Positions 19,947 to 28,326 of a DNA stretch of 64,000 nucleotides are shown in pieces. The DNA is from Trinickia violacea (GTDB lineage: Bacteria > Pseudomonadota > Gammaproteobacteria > Burkholderiales > Burkholderiaceae): positions 3,534,001-3,598,000 of the forward strand of contig NZ_CP040078.1 of NCBI RefSeq assembly GCF_005280735.1. The letters are read 5' to 3'. The notes under the pieces were generated by a model. The model saw nothing but the letters and a program-made list of their open reading frames with translations, was not told the origin of the DNA and did no database searches. A program made the position numbers and the translations under genes. Numbering within the stretch: position 1 is the first letter of the stretch; every line of letters begins with the position of its first letter.

Positions 19947-19970
19947 GGCCGCCGCTAAAAAGCGGCGGCC
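19947..19970 (-). terminator. Intercistronic hairpin between bceE and bceF
   Basis: GGCCGCCGCT (19947-19956) and AGCGGCGGCC (19961-19970) form a perfect 10-bp stem with a 4-nt loop, 23 nt before the bceF start and 47 nt after the bceE stop. There is no T-run. It could be a partial terminator, an mRNA processing or stability element, or an attenuator setting the BceF level. Confidence 0.5.
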
Positions 19971-20017
19971 TAGGGGCCCTAAACTTATTGCGCTCATTAC
20001 TGCGCTGACTACCGCGC

Positions 20018-21187
20018 TTACTTCGTCAGCTCTTTCAGATAGAACGCGGTCTCCAGCGCAGGCAGCACCTGCTGGATGACGCGGTTGACCTGCACCGCGC
20101 TCGCGGTGCCGACGTAGACCACGTCCATCGGCTGCAACTGGAACTGCGCCGACAGCAGCAACGAATCGGGCTGGGTCATGTCGAGGCGGTAAATGTCGGG
20201 CGAGCCTTGCTGCTTGCCTTGCAGGCCGCGAATCACATAGACCTGGCGCGGATTCGCGTCGGTGTCGAGAATGCCGCCCGCGTTCGTCAACGAATCGGCG
20301 ATCGTCAGGCGCCCGCGGATCATCTGCACGGGCATCGGCGTCTTCACTTCGCCCATCACGAACACGCGGCTATCCGAGCGATCGGGGACGTTGATGATGT
20401 CGCCGTCTTGCAGCATCACGTTGTTGCGCACGTCGCCGCGATCGAGCACGCCGTTCAGGTCGATCTGATAGAACTGGTTGTTGCGCGTGAGGCGCACGCG
20501 CTGCAGATCGGCATCGGTATTCGCGCCGCCGGAGCGCGTGACGGCATCGACGAGCGTGAGCGGCACGTCGGTGACCGCAAGCGGACCGGGCGTCTTCACG
20601 TCGCCCGTCACTTGAATCTTCTGGCCGCGATACGCGAGCACGCGCACGTCGAGCTGCGGGTTCTTGATGTAAGGGCCAAGCGCCGCCGAAAGCTGGTCGC
20701 GCACTTCCTCGGTCGTCTTGCCCGCCACCTTGAAGCGGCCGATGAACGGAAAGAAGATCGTGCCGTCGGCGGACACCGTCTGCCCGAACGGATCGGCCTG
20801 GCCCGGCAGCGCCGTGGTGTACGGCTGCGCGAGCGCGCCGGCGATCGATTGCGTGGTGTTGCCGCCGGTCGAGAACGACTGGCCTTGCTGCGTCGTCAGC
20901 TCCGGATGGTCCCAGATCGTGATGCCGAGGATGTCTTGCGGCGAAATGCGATAGACGTATTTCGACGCATCGCCGAAGCGCGCTTGCGGCAACGGAGACG
21001 GCGCCGACTGCGCGGCCGCTTCGTTTCTGAGCAGCGTGGGCGTGATCAAATGGACCGGATAGGTCTCGGTCGGCGTCGCGTCTTTGTCGTCGAGGCGCGA
21101 CGTATTGAGGTTGTAGCCGGGTGCCCAGGCGCAGCCTGACAGAAAAGCCGTCAGCAAAAGAGAAGTCGCGGCGCAACGTTTCAGCAT
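20018..21187 (-). CDS. bceE: Outer-membrane polysaccharide export lipoprotein (Wza/BceE-like)
   Basis: A 389-residue outer-membrane auxiliary protein that forms the export channel for the polymer. The signal MLKRCAATSLLLTAFLSGC ends in a lipobox. The poly-export domain shows YRISPQDILGITIWDHPE and DGTIFFPFIGRFKVAGKT, followed by SLBB-type repeats (VTGDVKTPGPLAVTD, FVMGEVKTPMPVQM). The start at 21187 overlaps the end of bceD by 7 bp. Longer open frames upstream are antisense or shadow. It works with BceF as a Wza-Wzc pair spanning the envelope. Confidence 0.92.
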   Translation of the reverse strand: MLKRCAATSLLLTAFLSGCAWAPGYNLNTSRLDDKDATPTETYPVHLITPTLLRNEAAAQSAPSPLPQARFGDASKYVYRISPQDILGITIWDHPELTTQQGQSFSTGGNTTQSIAGALAQPYTTALPGQADPFGQTVSADGTIFFPFIGRFKVAGKTTEEVRDQLSAALGPYIKNPQLDVRVLAYRGQKIQVTGDVKTPGPLAVTDVPLTLVDAVTRSGGANTDADLQRVRLTRNNQFYQIDLNGVLDRGDVRNNVMLQDGDIINVPDRSDSRVFVMGEVKTPMPVQMIRGRLTIADSLTNAGGILDTDANPRQVYVIRGLQGKQQGSPDIYRLDMTQPDSLLLSAQFQLQPMDVVYVGTASAVQVNRVIQQVLPALETAFYLKELTK

Positions 21188-21615
21188 ATTTTTTTCAGCC
21201 ATCCGGTGACGAGATGTTCGATGAGGGCGAAGCTCTGGCGATAGGCGTCTTCGTGGCCGCCGTAGGGATCGGCGACGTCCGAGTCTTCCCATTTGCCGAG
21301 CAGATGGACCTTCCCGCGAGCGGTAGGCTCGATGGATTCCACTGCTGCGATTTGCTGTCGCTCGCTGACCAGGATCAGGTCCGCGTCGCGGATATAGCGC
21401 AGGTTCAGGCGCTTGGCGCGGTGTTCCGTGCTGTCGATCCCATTGGCGGCTAAGAGGCGCCGCATCGTCGGGTCTATTGAGGCGCCGTCTTGGGCGCGCA
21501 GTCCCGCCGAGTGAAATTCGATGCTTTTGTTTGGGCGCCTGGCACTGAATAGCAGCTCCGCTGCGGGGCTTCGGCAAACATTTGCGTGGCACACCACTAA
21601 GATGTTTTTAAACAT
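21181..21615 (-). CDS. bceD: Low-molecular-weight protein tyrosine phosphatase (Wzb/BceD-like)
   Basis: A 144-residue cytoplasmic phosphatase that would dephosphorylate BceF and so set polymer output. The P-loop CX5R is Cys9-His-Ala-Asn-Val-Cys-Arg15 followed by Ser-Pro (VCHANVCRSP), with the general-acid Asp116 in DPYGG near the end. Ala11 replaces the common glycine of the P-loop, a mild variant. It is the first gene after the large palindromic element at 21670-22238 and overlaps bceE by 7 bp. Confidence 0.93.
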   Translation of the reverse strand: MFKNILVVCHANVCRSPAAELLFSARRPNKSIEFHSAGLRAQDGASIDPTMRRLLAANGIDSTEHRAKRLNLRYIRDADLILVSERQQIAAVESIEPTARGKVHLLGKWEDSDVADPYGGHEDAYRQSFALIEHLVTGWLKKIC

Positions 21616-21669
21616 AAGCGTGGGTTCCGCTCGTGGGCTCGCTAGCGATGGGCCGTTCGCTTGGGCTCT

Positions 21670-22238
21670 CGTGAAAACTTTGATTTCGCGCCGTTCCGTA
21701 TAGTCCGTCCCTCCCCGGGACCGGGGTCACTTTTGTCCTTGCCAAAAGTAACCAAAAGCGCGTCCTCGCCGGACGGCTCGCCCGGAGGCACTCAACCCTG
21801 TTAGTACCGGTGTACCGAAGGCCACCCTCGGAAACCGTTACCACGCGCCGCACGCCCGTTAGCACGCGGCACAGAATTACGTCCGTTCGCGTCAAATCGA
21901 AGTTGAAGGTCAGGAAAGATCCGAAGGTGCTTGGCTTGCGATGCTGCTCATGCGCATGGACTCGCTTGAATCGTAGGCAACGTGGGGCGTGGTCAAATCG
22001 ATCGCTTCGATTTGTTTCGTATCGGCGCAATTCGGTGCCGCGTGCTAACGGAACGCACGGCGCGTAGTAACGGTTTCCCACGGTTGCGCTTGGTACACCG
22101 GCCCTAACAGGGTTGAGTGCCTCCGGGCGAGGCCGTCCGCCTAGGACGCGCTTTTGGTTACTTTTGGCAAGACAAAAGTGACCCCGGTCCCGGGGAGGGA
22201 CGGACCAAACGAACCGGCGCGAATTCAAAGTTTTCACG
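21670..22238. repeat. Large imperfect palindrome (about 570 bp) between bceC and bceD
   Basis: The segment 21670 to about 21903 is repeated in reverse orientation from about 22002 to 22238. Arms of about 235 bp flank a spacer of about 100 bp. Matching outer ends are CGTGAAAACTTTGA (21670-21683) and its reverse complement (22225-22238). Matching inner blocks include CGTTAGCACGCGGCAC (21857-21872) and its complement (22035-22050). The blocks around CCGGGACCGGGGTCACTTTTG and CCAAAAGTAACCAAAAGCG are nearly identical. Similarity seems to extend about 15-20 bp further outwards. It fills the whole gap between bceC and bceD. I see no convincing gene in it; it reads like a dispersed palindromic or MITE-like element. 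Confidence 0.85.
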
Positions 22239-22286
22239 AAATCCTTGGCGAACGATCCAAATCCAACACCGCAAAAAACCGCAAAA

Positions 22287-23693
22287 TCACCGCGCCGCGA
22301 CGGCAACAGAACCCGCGCTTGCGCCGACAAAAGCGCCCCCGCGTCCTATCGCGTGATACTCCACCCCAATCTCACGCATCGCGTCCGGCTCATACAAATT
22401 ACGTCCATCGAAAATCAAAGGCACCTTAAGCCCCTTCTTGAGACTATCGAAGTCTGGGCTCTTGAAAGCCTTCCACTCGGTAAGAATCACAAGCGCGTCA
22501 GCATTCTTCACAGCCTCCATCTGCTCATTAGCAAACGTCAGCCGCGCGAGCCACTCGGGCTCGTCCTGCAAATCGAGCTCAATGGCGCGCTTAGCGTCCC
22601 GAATCGCAACCGGGTCATACGCCACCACTCGCGCGCCACGCGCAAGCAAAGCCGCGATCAAGGTCCGGCTCGGCGCCTCGCGCATATCATCGGTATTGGG
22701 CTTGAACGCGAGCCCCCAAACCGCAAACGTGCGATCGGACAAGTCGTCGCCCAAGCGAGCAATGATCTTCTGCGCCAGCACTTGCTTCTGCGCATCGTTG
22801 ACCGACGAAACGGCCTTAAGAATCTTCAGCTCATGCGAGTTCTCGGCCGCCGTGCGAATCAGCGCCTCCACATCCTTCGGGAAACACGAGCCGCCGTACC
22901 CACACCCCGCATACAAAAAGTCATAGCCGATGCGCGGATCCGATCCAATTCCGCGCCGCACGGACTCGATATCGGCGCCGATGCGGTCCGCGAAATTCGC
23001 GAGCTCGTTCATGAACGAAATGCGCGTCGCGAGCATCGCGTTCGCCGCGTACTTGGTGAATTCCGCCGAGCGCACGTCCATCCACAGCGTGCGTTCGTGA
23101 TTGCGGTTGAACGGCGCGTACAGACGGCGCATCACCTCGCGCGCCTTCTCGCCCGGCACGTCCTCGTCGCAGCCGAGCACGATGCGATCCGGCCGCGTGA
23201 AGTCGTCGACCGCCGCGCCCTCTTTCAGGAACTCGGGGTTCGACACGACCGAGAACATGTGCTCTTCGCCGCGCGCGGCCAGCTCCGCCGCCACGGTCTC
23301 GCGCACGCGCAGCGCCGTGCCGACGGGCACCGTCGATTTGTCGACGATCACCTTGAAGCCGGTCATATAGCGGCCGATGTTGCGAGCTGCCGCGAGCACG
23401 TATTGCAGATCGGCCGAGCCGTCTTCGTCCGGCGGCGTGCCGACCGCGATGAACTGCACGTCGCCGTGGGCCACCGCGGCGCGCACGTCGGTCGAAAACT
23501 TGAGGCGGTTCGCCGCCAGATTGCGCGCGATGACCTCCCGCAAGCCCGGCTCGTGGATCGGAATGCCGCCGCTATTCAATACGTCGATCTTCTTCTGGTC
23601 GACGTCGAGGCAAAACACGTCGTGGCCGATGTCGGCAAGACATGCGCCCGTGACGAGACCCACGTAACCGCTGCCAATGATGGTCAGATTCAT
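22287..23693 (-). CDS. bceC: UDP-glucose 6-dehydrogenase (BceC-like)
   Basis: This enzyme oxidises UDP-glucose to UDP-glucuronate, the acidic precursor of the polymer, using two NAD+. The 468-residue protein has the N-terminal Rossmann motif LTIIGSGYVGLVTGACLADIG. The catalytic-cysteine segment is AGCGYGGSCFPKD, and the C-terminal UDP-binding domain includes VWGLAFKPNTDDMREAPS. It is complete. The 3' third uses noticeably fewer G/C-ending codons than the 5' part and lies next to the palindromic element. It is 79 bp downstream of bceB. Confidence 0.95.
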   Translation of the reverse strand: MNLTIIGSGYVGLVTGACLADIGHDVFCLDVDQKKIDVLNSGGIPIHEPGLREVIARNLAANRLKFSTDVRAAVAHGDVQFIAVGTPPDEDGSADLQYVLAAARNIGRYMTGFKVIVDKSTVPVGTALRVRETVAAELAARGEEHMFSVVSNPEFLKEGAAVDDFTRPDRIVLGCDEDVPGEKAREVMRRLYAPFNRNHERTLWMDVRSAEFTKYAANAMLATRISFMNELANFADRIGADIESVRRGIGSDPRIGYDFLYAGCGYGGSCFPKDVEALIRTAAENSHELKILKAVSSVNDAQKQVLAQKIIARLGDDLSDRTFAVWGLAFKPNTDDMREAPSRTLIAALLARGARVVAYDPVAIRDAKRAIELDLQDEPEWLARLTFANEQMEAVKNADALVILTEWKAFKSPDFDSLKKGLKVPLIFDGRNLYEPDAMREIGVEYHAIGRGGAFVGASAGSVAVAAR

Positions 23694-23772
23694 CCGTTAC
23701 TCCAAGAAACAGGAAACTGAGCAGAAAAGGTCGCGAGGCCGGCATGCAGCGCGCGCTGCCGGCTTCGCGTCT

Positions 23773-25161
23773 TCAATACGCATTGCTGCCGGCAAAGCCC
23801 TTCCACAAGGTCAGAACGACGATCTTGATGTCGAGCCAGAAGGTCCAGTGCTGCATGTAGTACAAATCGAGCTTCACGCGCCCCATCATCTTTTCGACGC
23901 GGTCGGTTTCGCCGCGATAGCCGTTGATCTGCGCCCATCCCGTGATGCCGGGCTTGATCCGGTAGCGATGCATATAGCCGCGCACCAGATCCTTGTAGAT
24001 GTCGTCGTGCTGAAGCGCGTGCGGACGCGGCCCCACCACCGACATCTCGCCTTTAAGCACGTTGATGAACTGCGGCAGCTCGTCGAGGCTCGTGCGGCGC
24101 AGGAAGCGGCCGACCGTCGTCACGCGCGTATCGTTCTTGGTCGCCTGAGTCACCGTGCCGGCCTTCTCGGCATGCACTTTCATCGAGCGGAACTTGTAGA
24201 TCTCGAACTCGTTGCCGTCGAGACCCTTGCGCTTCTGCCGGAAGAACACCGGCCCCGGCGACGACAGCTTCACCATCGCTGCGATCACCACCATCACCGG
24301 CGAAAGCGCGGTCAGCGCGCAAAGCGCAAAGAGGCGATCGAAGACGAACTTAGGCAGGATGCGCACGTCGGTGATCGGCGACGCCGCCAAATTGATCGCG
24401 GGCACGCCCAGCAGATCGACCACCGCGTGATTGAACAGCGACAGGCTGCGCACATCGGGAATGAAGCGGATGTTGACGAAGTCGTGCTTGAACTCCGTCA
24501 CCATCTTGTGAATCGTGCGCTCCTGCGAGATCGGCAAGGCGAGCCACAATTCGCGAATCGCGCGGCTTTTCACGAGATCCGTCAGCTTCGCGAAGTCGTG
24601 CTCGAGCGGCACGCCGGCCACCATCGCGGCCACGCCGCCGCCATTCACGCTCGCCTCCTCATCGAAGACGCACACCGGGCTGAATCCCGCATCGGGCCGC
24701 TTCTGCATCTGTTCGACCAGAAACTGCCCGTACTGCCGGCCGCTCACCACGGCAACCGCCTTCTGATTGAAGCCTTCACGGCGCAGCTGGCGCAGGATCG
24801 CGTAGACCAGCGTTTTCGTCACGAGCAACAGCGCGATCGTCGCCACGGCCCAATAGGCGAGCCACAAGCGTGACAGTTCCTCCGCGCGGTGCGCGCTGAA
24901 GCTCATCAAAATGCCCGTGCCTTCGACGATCAGCCAGCCGATCCCCACGCGCCACAACAGCTCGCGCACCGGCTTGCCGCGCCACGACTGATAGATGCCG
25001 AGCGACGGAAAAAACACGATGACCAGCACGCTGTTGAACGCGACCGCGATGGTTTCCATATCGTTGAGCCACACGAAGCGCCCTTCGTGCAGCCCCGCCG
25101 CGATGAGCGCGCCTAAAGCGGCCATGGCGATGTCGATGATTCTCGATAGAACGCTCAGCAT
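23773..25161 (-). CDS. bceB: Undecaprenyl-phosphate glucose phosphotransferase (WcaJ/BceB-like)
   Basis: The priming enzyme, which moves hexose-1-phosphate (glucose in cepacian) from UDP-sugar to undecaprenyl phosphate. It has four N-terminal transmembrane helices, a CoA-binding-like middle domain, then a membrane re-entrant helix and a bacterial sugar transferase domain. Signatures there include SPGPVFFRQKRKGLDGN, RRTSLDELPQFINVLKGEMS, VGPRPHA and KPGITGWAQINGYRGETD. I chose the ATG at 25161 (MLSVLSRIID), which has AGAGG about 8 nt upstream, over a GTG at 25170 that overlaps that site. The protein is 462 residues. It is the first gene of the minus-strand operon. Confidence 0.93.
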   Translation of the reverse strand: MLSVLSRIIDIAMAALGALIAAGLHEGRFVWLNDMETIAVAFNSVLVIVFFPSLGIYQSWRGKPVRELLWRVGIGWLIVEGTGILMSFSAHRAEELSRLWLAYWAVATIALLLVTKTLVYAILRQLRREGFNQKAVAVVSGRQYGQFLVEQMQKRPDAGFSPVCVFDEEASVNGGGVAAMVAGVPLEHDFAKLTDLVKSRAIRELWLALPISQERTIHKMVTEFKHDFVNIRFIPDVRSLSLFNHAVVDLLGVPAINLAASPITDVRILPKFVFDRLFALCALTALSPVMVVIAAMVKLSSPGPVFFRQKRKGLDGNEFEIYKFRSMKVHAEKAGTVTQATKNDTRVTTVGRFLRRTSLDELPQFINVLKGEMSVVGPRPHALQHDDIYKDLVRGYMHRYRIKPGITGWAQINGYRGETDRVEKMMGRVKLDLYYMQHWTFWLDIKIVVLTLWKGFAGSNAY

Positions 25162-25619
25162 CCGATACACCTCTGTTCGTCAGTCACGTTCCGCGTATTG
25201 GCGTATTGATTCGGTGTCGCGAGGGCTCGAACGCATTGCCGCGATTCGTGGAAACCCTTGCTTGGCGACAATGAAGCGGCATTAAAAAACTTGCTGCAAG
25301 TGCAGCAATATTTCGAAAATTATTCAGCAAGATTTGCCGAATTTTTTCCGATTTCGTGCGGAATGTTTTTCCGAAAGTGAGCGAAGAAAGCCGCGTGGAC
25401 GGCCAAATCGGCGGGGCGTGAGCGCAATTTCGCATAGGCATGGGCAAACGAGCGCGCAACCCACCGCTCGACGCCACCGTCATGCGCAATTCATTTTTCC
25501 CAATTGTTTTCTATTTTTTTATTCGAAGCGATTCAAATTAACGAAACACGATCTTTTATTGTGAATTTACGTCGTGCTAAAACTTGAGGCATTCCTTTTC
25601 ATGCCCAAGGAGTCCCACC
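25162..25619. promoter_or_regulatory. Divergent promoter region between bceB and bceA
   Basis: About 458 bp with no gene. The part 25270-25600 is strikingly A+T-rich compared with the surrounding genes, with several T/A runs, as expected for promoters driving bceA to the right and bceB-K to the left. It is also the likely place for repressor or H-NS-type binding. A perfect 8-bp dyad lies at 25291-25308. Confidence 0.6.
25291..25308. promoter_or_regulatory. Dyad TTGCTGCA-AG-TGCAGCAA, candidate operator
   Basis: Perfect 8-bp arms (25291-25298 and 25301-25308) with a 2-bp centre, inside the A+T-rich bceA/bceB divergent region and about 130 bp upstream of the bceB start. This size and symmetry fit a dimeric repressor or activator site. 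Confidence 0.4.
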
Positions 25620-27152
25620 ATGATTGCTCCGGTTGCTGTGACCGACGCCGATATCGACACCAAACACGAACAGGAACGTCCGCGCGCGGCGGGCGTGCGG
25701 CTCGAAGTGCATCCCGTGATTCTGGCGGGCGGCTCAGGCACGCGCTTGTGGCCGATGTCGCGCGAGCACTATCCCAAGCAGCTCATCGGCTTGCTTGGCG
25801 ACGAGTCGCTACTTCAATCGACTACCCATCGCCTCGAAGGACTGACAAGCGGATTTGCGCTCGCGGAACGCGTCACCGTCGTCTGCGGCGAAGAACACCG
25901 CTTCACGACCGCCGAACAATTGCGCATGAGCGGCCATGCCTCGCGCATTCTGCTCGAGCCGCTCGGACGCGATACGGCGCCCGCGCTGACGGTCGCGGCG
26001 CTCGATATCGCCGCCCATGCCGGCGATGCGCTGATGGTCGTGATGCCGGCCGATCACGCGGTTGCCGATCTCGAAGGCTTCCAAGCCGCCGTAGCGGCCG
26101 GCGTTCACTACGCGTCGGAGGGGATGATCGCGACGATGGGCATCGTCCCCGATCGTCCGGAAACGGGCTATGGCTACATCCGCCTTGGCCAGCCGGTCGG
26201 CGAAGCGGGCGGGATCGCGGCGCGCAAGCTCGAACGCTTCGTCGAGAAACCACACGTCGAACTCGCGCAGCAGTACGTCGCGTCGGGCGAATATTGGTGG
26301 AACAGCGGCATCTTCATCGTGCGCGCATCGACGTGGCTCAAAGCGGTCCAGCACTTCCAGCCGGCCATTCACGAAGCCTGTGTGCGCGCGCACGCAAGCG
26401 GAAAAACGGACGGCGACTTTTTCCGGATCGACACTCAAGCGTTTGCCGGCTCACCGTCGAACTCGATCGACTACTCGGTGATGGAGCCATTGAGCAACGA
26501 TCAATCCGTGTGCGGCAGCGTGGTCGTGCCGCTGAACGCGGGGTGGTCCGACGTCGGCTCGTGGGACGCGATCTGGAAGATTCTGCCGAAGGACGACAAC
26601 GGCAACGTGGCGCGCGGACGCATCATGTTCGAAGGCGCGCAATCGACGCTCGCCCACTCCGAAGGCCGCCTGATCGCCTGCGTCGGCACGCAGGATCTCG
26701 TCGTCGTCGAGACGGCCGATGCGATTCTCGTCGCCGAGAAATCGCACGTGCAGGAGGTCAAGAAGATCGTCGGGCGCCTGAAGGCGGAAAGCGGCCCCGA
26801 AGCGGCGAGCCACCGCAAGGTGCATCGCCCGTGGGGCCACTACGATTCAGTCGACAACGGGGAACGCTTTCAGGTCAAGCGCATTGTCGTGAAGCCGGGT
26901 GCGCGGCTCTCGCTGCAGATGCACCATCACCGCGCCGAGCACTGGATCGTCGTACGCGGCACCGCGCTCGTGACGCGCGGCGAGGAGTCGTTCATCCTGT
27001 CCGAGAACGAATCGACCTACATTCCGCTCGGCGTCACGCATCGGCTCGAAAACCCCGGGAAAATGCCGCTCGAAATCATCGAAGTGCAGTCTGGCGCCTA
27101 TCTCGGCGAGGACGACATCGTCCGCTTCGACGACAAATACGGACGCGAATGA
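25620..27152 (+). CDS. bceA: Bifunctional mannose-1-phosphate guanylyltransferase / mannose-6-phosphate isomerase
   Basis: This enzyme makes GDP-mannose, the precursor of mannose and rhamnose residues in the polymer. The 510-residue protein has an N-terminal nucleotidyltransferase domain (VILAGGSGTRLWPMSREHYP, and ERFVEKP in the middle). The C-terminal cupin-type isomerase domain contains SLQMHHHRAEHWIVVRGTA. The ATG at 25620 has AAGGAG 7 nt upstream; an upstream in-frame ATG at 25584 lacks one. It is transcribed away from bceB-K and converges with the 386-residue transposase-domain protein, 13 bp away. Confidence 0.95.
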   Translation: MIAPVAVTDADIDTKHEQERPRAAGVRLEVHPVILAGGSGTRLWPMSREHYPKQLIGLLGDESLLQSTTHRLEGLTSGFALAERVTVVCGEEHRFTTAEQLRMSGHASRILLEPLGRDTAPALTVAALDIAAHAGDALMVVMPADHAVADLEGFQAAVAAGVHYASEGMIATMGIVPDRPETGYGYIRLGQPVGEAGGIAARKLERFVEKPHVELAQQYVASGEYWWNSGIFIVRASTWLKAVQHFQPAIHEACVRAHASGKTDGDFFRIDTQAFAGSPSNSIDYSVMEPLSNDQSVCGSVVVPLNAGWSDVGSWDAIWKILPKDDNGNVARGRIMFEGAQSTLAHSEGRLIACVGTQDLVVVETADAILVAEKSHVQEVKKIVGRLKAESGPEAASHRKVHRPWGHYDSVDNGERFQVKRIVVKPGARLSLQMHHHRAEHWIVVRGTALVTRGEESFILSENESTYIPLGVTHRLENPGKMPLEIIEVQSGAYLGEDDIVRFDDKYGRE

Positions 27153-27165
27153 ATCGCGTCCCCGC

Positions 27166-28326
27166 TCATCCGACCTGGTAAAGCAGTTCGGATGACTTAG
27201 CTTCCGAGCGGCCGTCCTTAGCGGCGCGCCGCTCAGGAACGATGCGCTTGACCACCGGTTCGAGCGGAAGCGTGATGCTCGTTACCGTCGGCTTGGTCGG
27301 GACCGGCGGCATCGCGGCGGAAGAGGCCGCAGAGTCAGAAACGGATGCCGGCACGGGCGGCGCCAGCGGCACGGCCGGGGTCTCGGCGGCGCTTTCGTTT
27401 TCGTCCTCGATTGGCGAGACGCGGTCGACCGCTTCCGTGCGGCTTTCCCCTTCGATCCAGTCGCGCCCCCAGTCGAGCGCGAAATGCCGGGCGGCTTGCG
27501 CATCCGTGAAGCGCGGCCCGATCAGCCCGGAGCGCTCGATGCGCTTGCCGTCTTTCACGATTTCCGTCCACGCGCGGTACATCAGCTTCGCGACGGGCTG
27601 CGCCGACGCGTAGATCGTGTAGCCCCTGTAGTGGTCGACTTGCGCCTCGCTCGACGCGAAATTCATCCAGGGCGTGCCGCGCGGAAGATCGCGCTTGGCT
27701 GCTTCGCCCGGTGGACCGGCCAAACTGGCGTCAGCCGACGGCGCCAGGCTCCGGACCGGGTCGGAAGGTGCCGATCGAGTCGCTGCCCATGCTTCGGCGC
27801 GCAGTCGCAAGCCTTGCAGAGCGCCGGCATCGAGCTCGGGCTCGAGCTCGGACTCCGGCAGCGCCTCGGCGCCAGCAAGCTGGCGCGTCATCGCGGCAAT
27901 CGGGTCGCCCGGTGCGCAAACGTTTGCGGCGCCCGGCGACGCATGCCACGATTCGGGATTCTTCCAGAACACGCCGCGCAGACGGTCGATGTCGGCAGTC
28001 GGCTCGGGGCGCGGTGCGGAGACCGGCGCCGGGGGTTCAGGAATATAAGCGAACGTTCGTCCGAATTCCTTCAGCACGCGGATCATTTCCATCATCGTGC
28101 CGTCGACCAGCCATTCTTCGAAACGGCGCCGGCAAGTGGGCCCGGACGGATAGCGTCCCGGCAGCTTCGACCAGGGGTTGCCCGTCGTGAGGATCCACAG
28201 CACGGCGTTCACCACCACCCGCGTTTCGGCGCGGGGTCTGCCTCGACGATTCAGGCGCACAGGTTCATCGGCCACCAGACGGGATAGTCGTTCCCATTCG
28301 TCGTTGTTCAACTCATCGAAGAACAT
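27166..28326 (-). CDS. IS5-type transposase DNA-binding domain fused to a novel C-terminal region
   Basis: A 386-residue protein. Residues 1-90 match the N-terminal DNA-binding region of IS5-family transposases (DUF4096 type): NDEWERLSRLVADE, then RRGRPRAETRVVVNAVLWIL, TTGNPWSKLPGRYPSGPT and RRFEEWL. The DDE catalytic domain that should follow is absent. Instead there is a long Pro/Ala/Glu-rich linker, then a compact domain at about 225-305 (DHYRGYTIYASAQPVAKLMY and FTDAQAARHFALDWGRDWI) that recalls small domains in other Burkholderia proteins (possibly DUF6566). A basic, Pro-rich tail ends the protein. GGAGAA precedes the ATG. No terminal inverted repeats were seen. I infer a domesticated transposase acting as a regulator, perhaps of the adjacent EPS genes; function is unproven. 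Confidence 0.75.
   Translation of the reverse strand: MFFDELNNDEWERLSRLVADEPVRLNRRGRPRAETRVVVNAVLWILTTGNPWSKLPGRYPSGPTCRRRFEEWLVDGTMMEMIRVLKEFGRTFAYIPEPPAPVSAPRPEPTADIDRLRGVFWKNPESWHASPGAANVCAPGDPIAAMTRQLAGAEALPESELEPELDAGALQGLRLRAEAWAATRSAPSDPVRSLAPSADASLAGPPGEAAKRDLPRGTPWMNFASSEAQVDHYRGYTIYASAQPVAKLMYRAWTEIVKDGKRIERSGLIGPRFTDAQAARHFALDWGRDWIEGESRTEAVDRVSPIEDENESAAETPAVPLAPPVPASVSDSAASSAAMPPVPTKPTVTSITLPLEPVVKRIVPERRAAKDGRSEAKSSELLYQVG

Noticed and set aside
21608..22330. A 240-codon minus-strand open frame across the gap between bceC and bceD
   Set aside because: It runs through both arms of the palindromic element, has no ribosome-binding site and no family signal, and its open length follows from the high G+C and the repeats.
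27166..28326. Treating the transposase-domain gene as an insertion sequence or a broken transposase
   Set aside because: The frame is full length with a ribosome-binding site, no terminal repeats or target duplication were found, and the C-terminal domain is not a remnant of a DDE fold.
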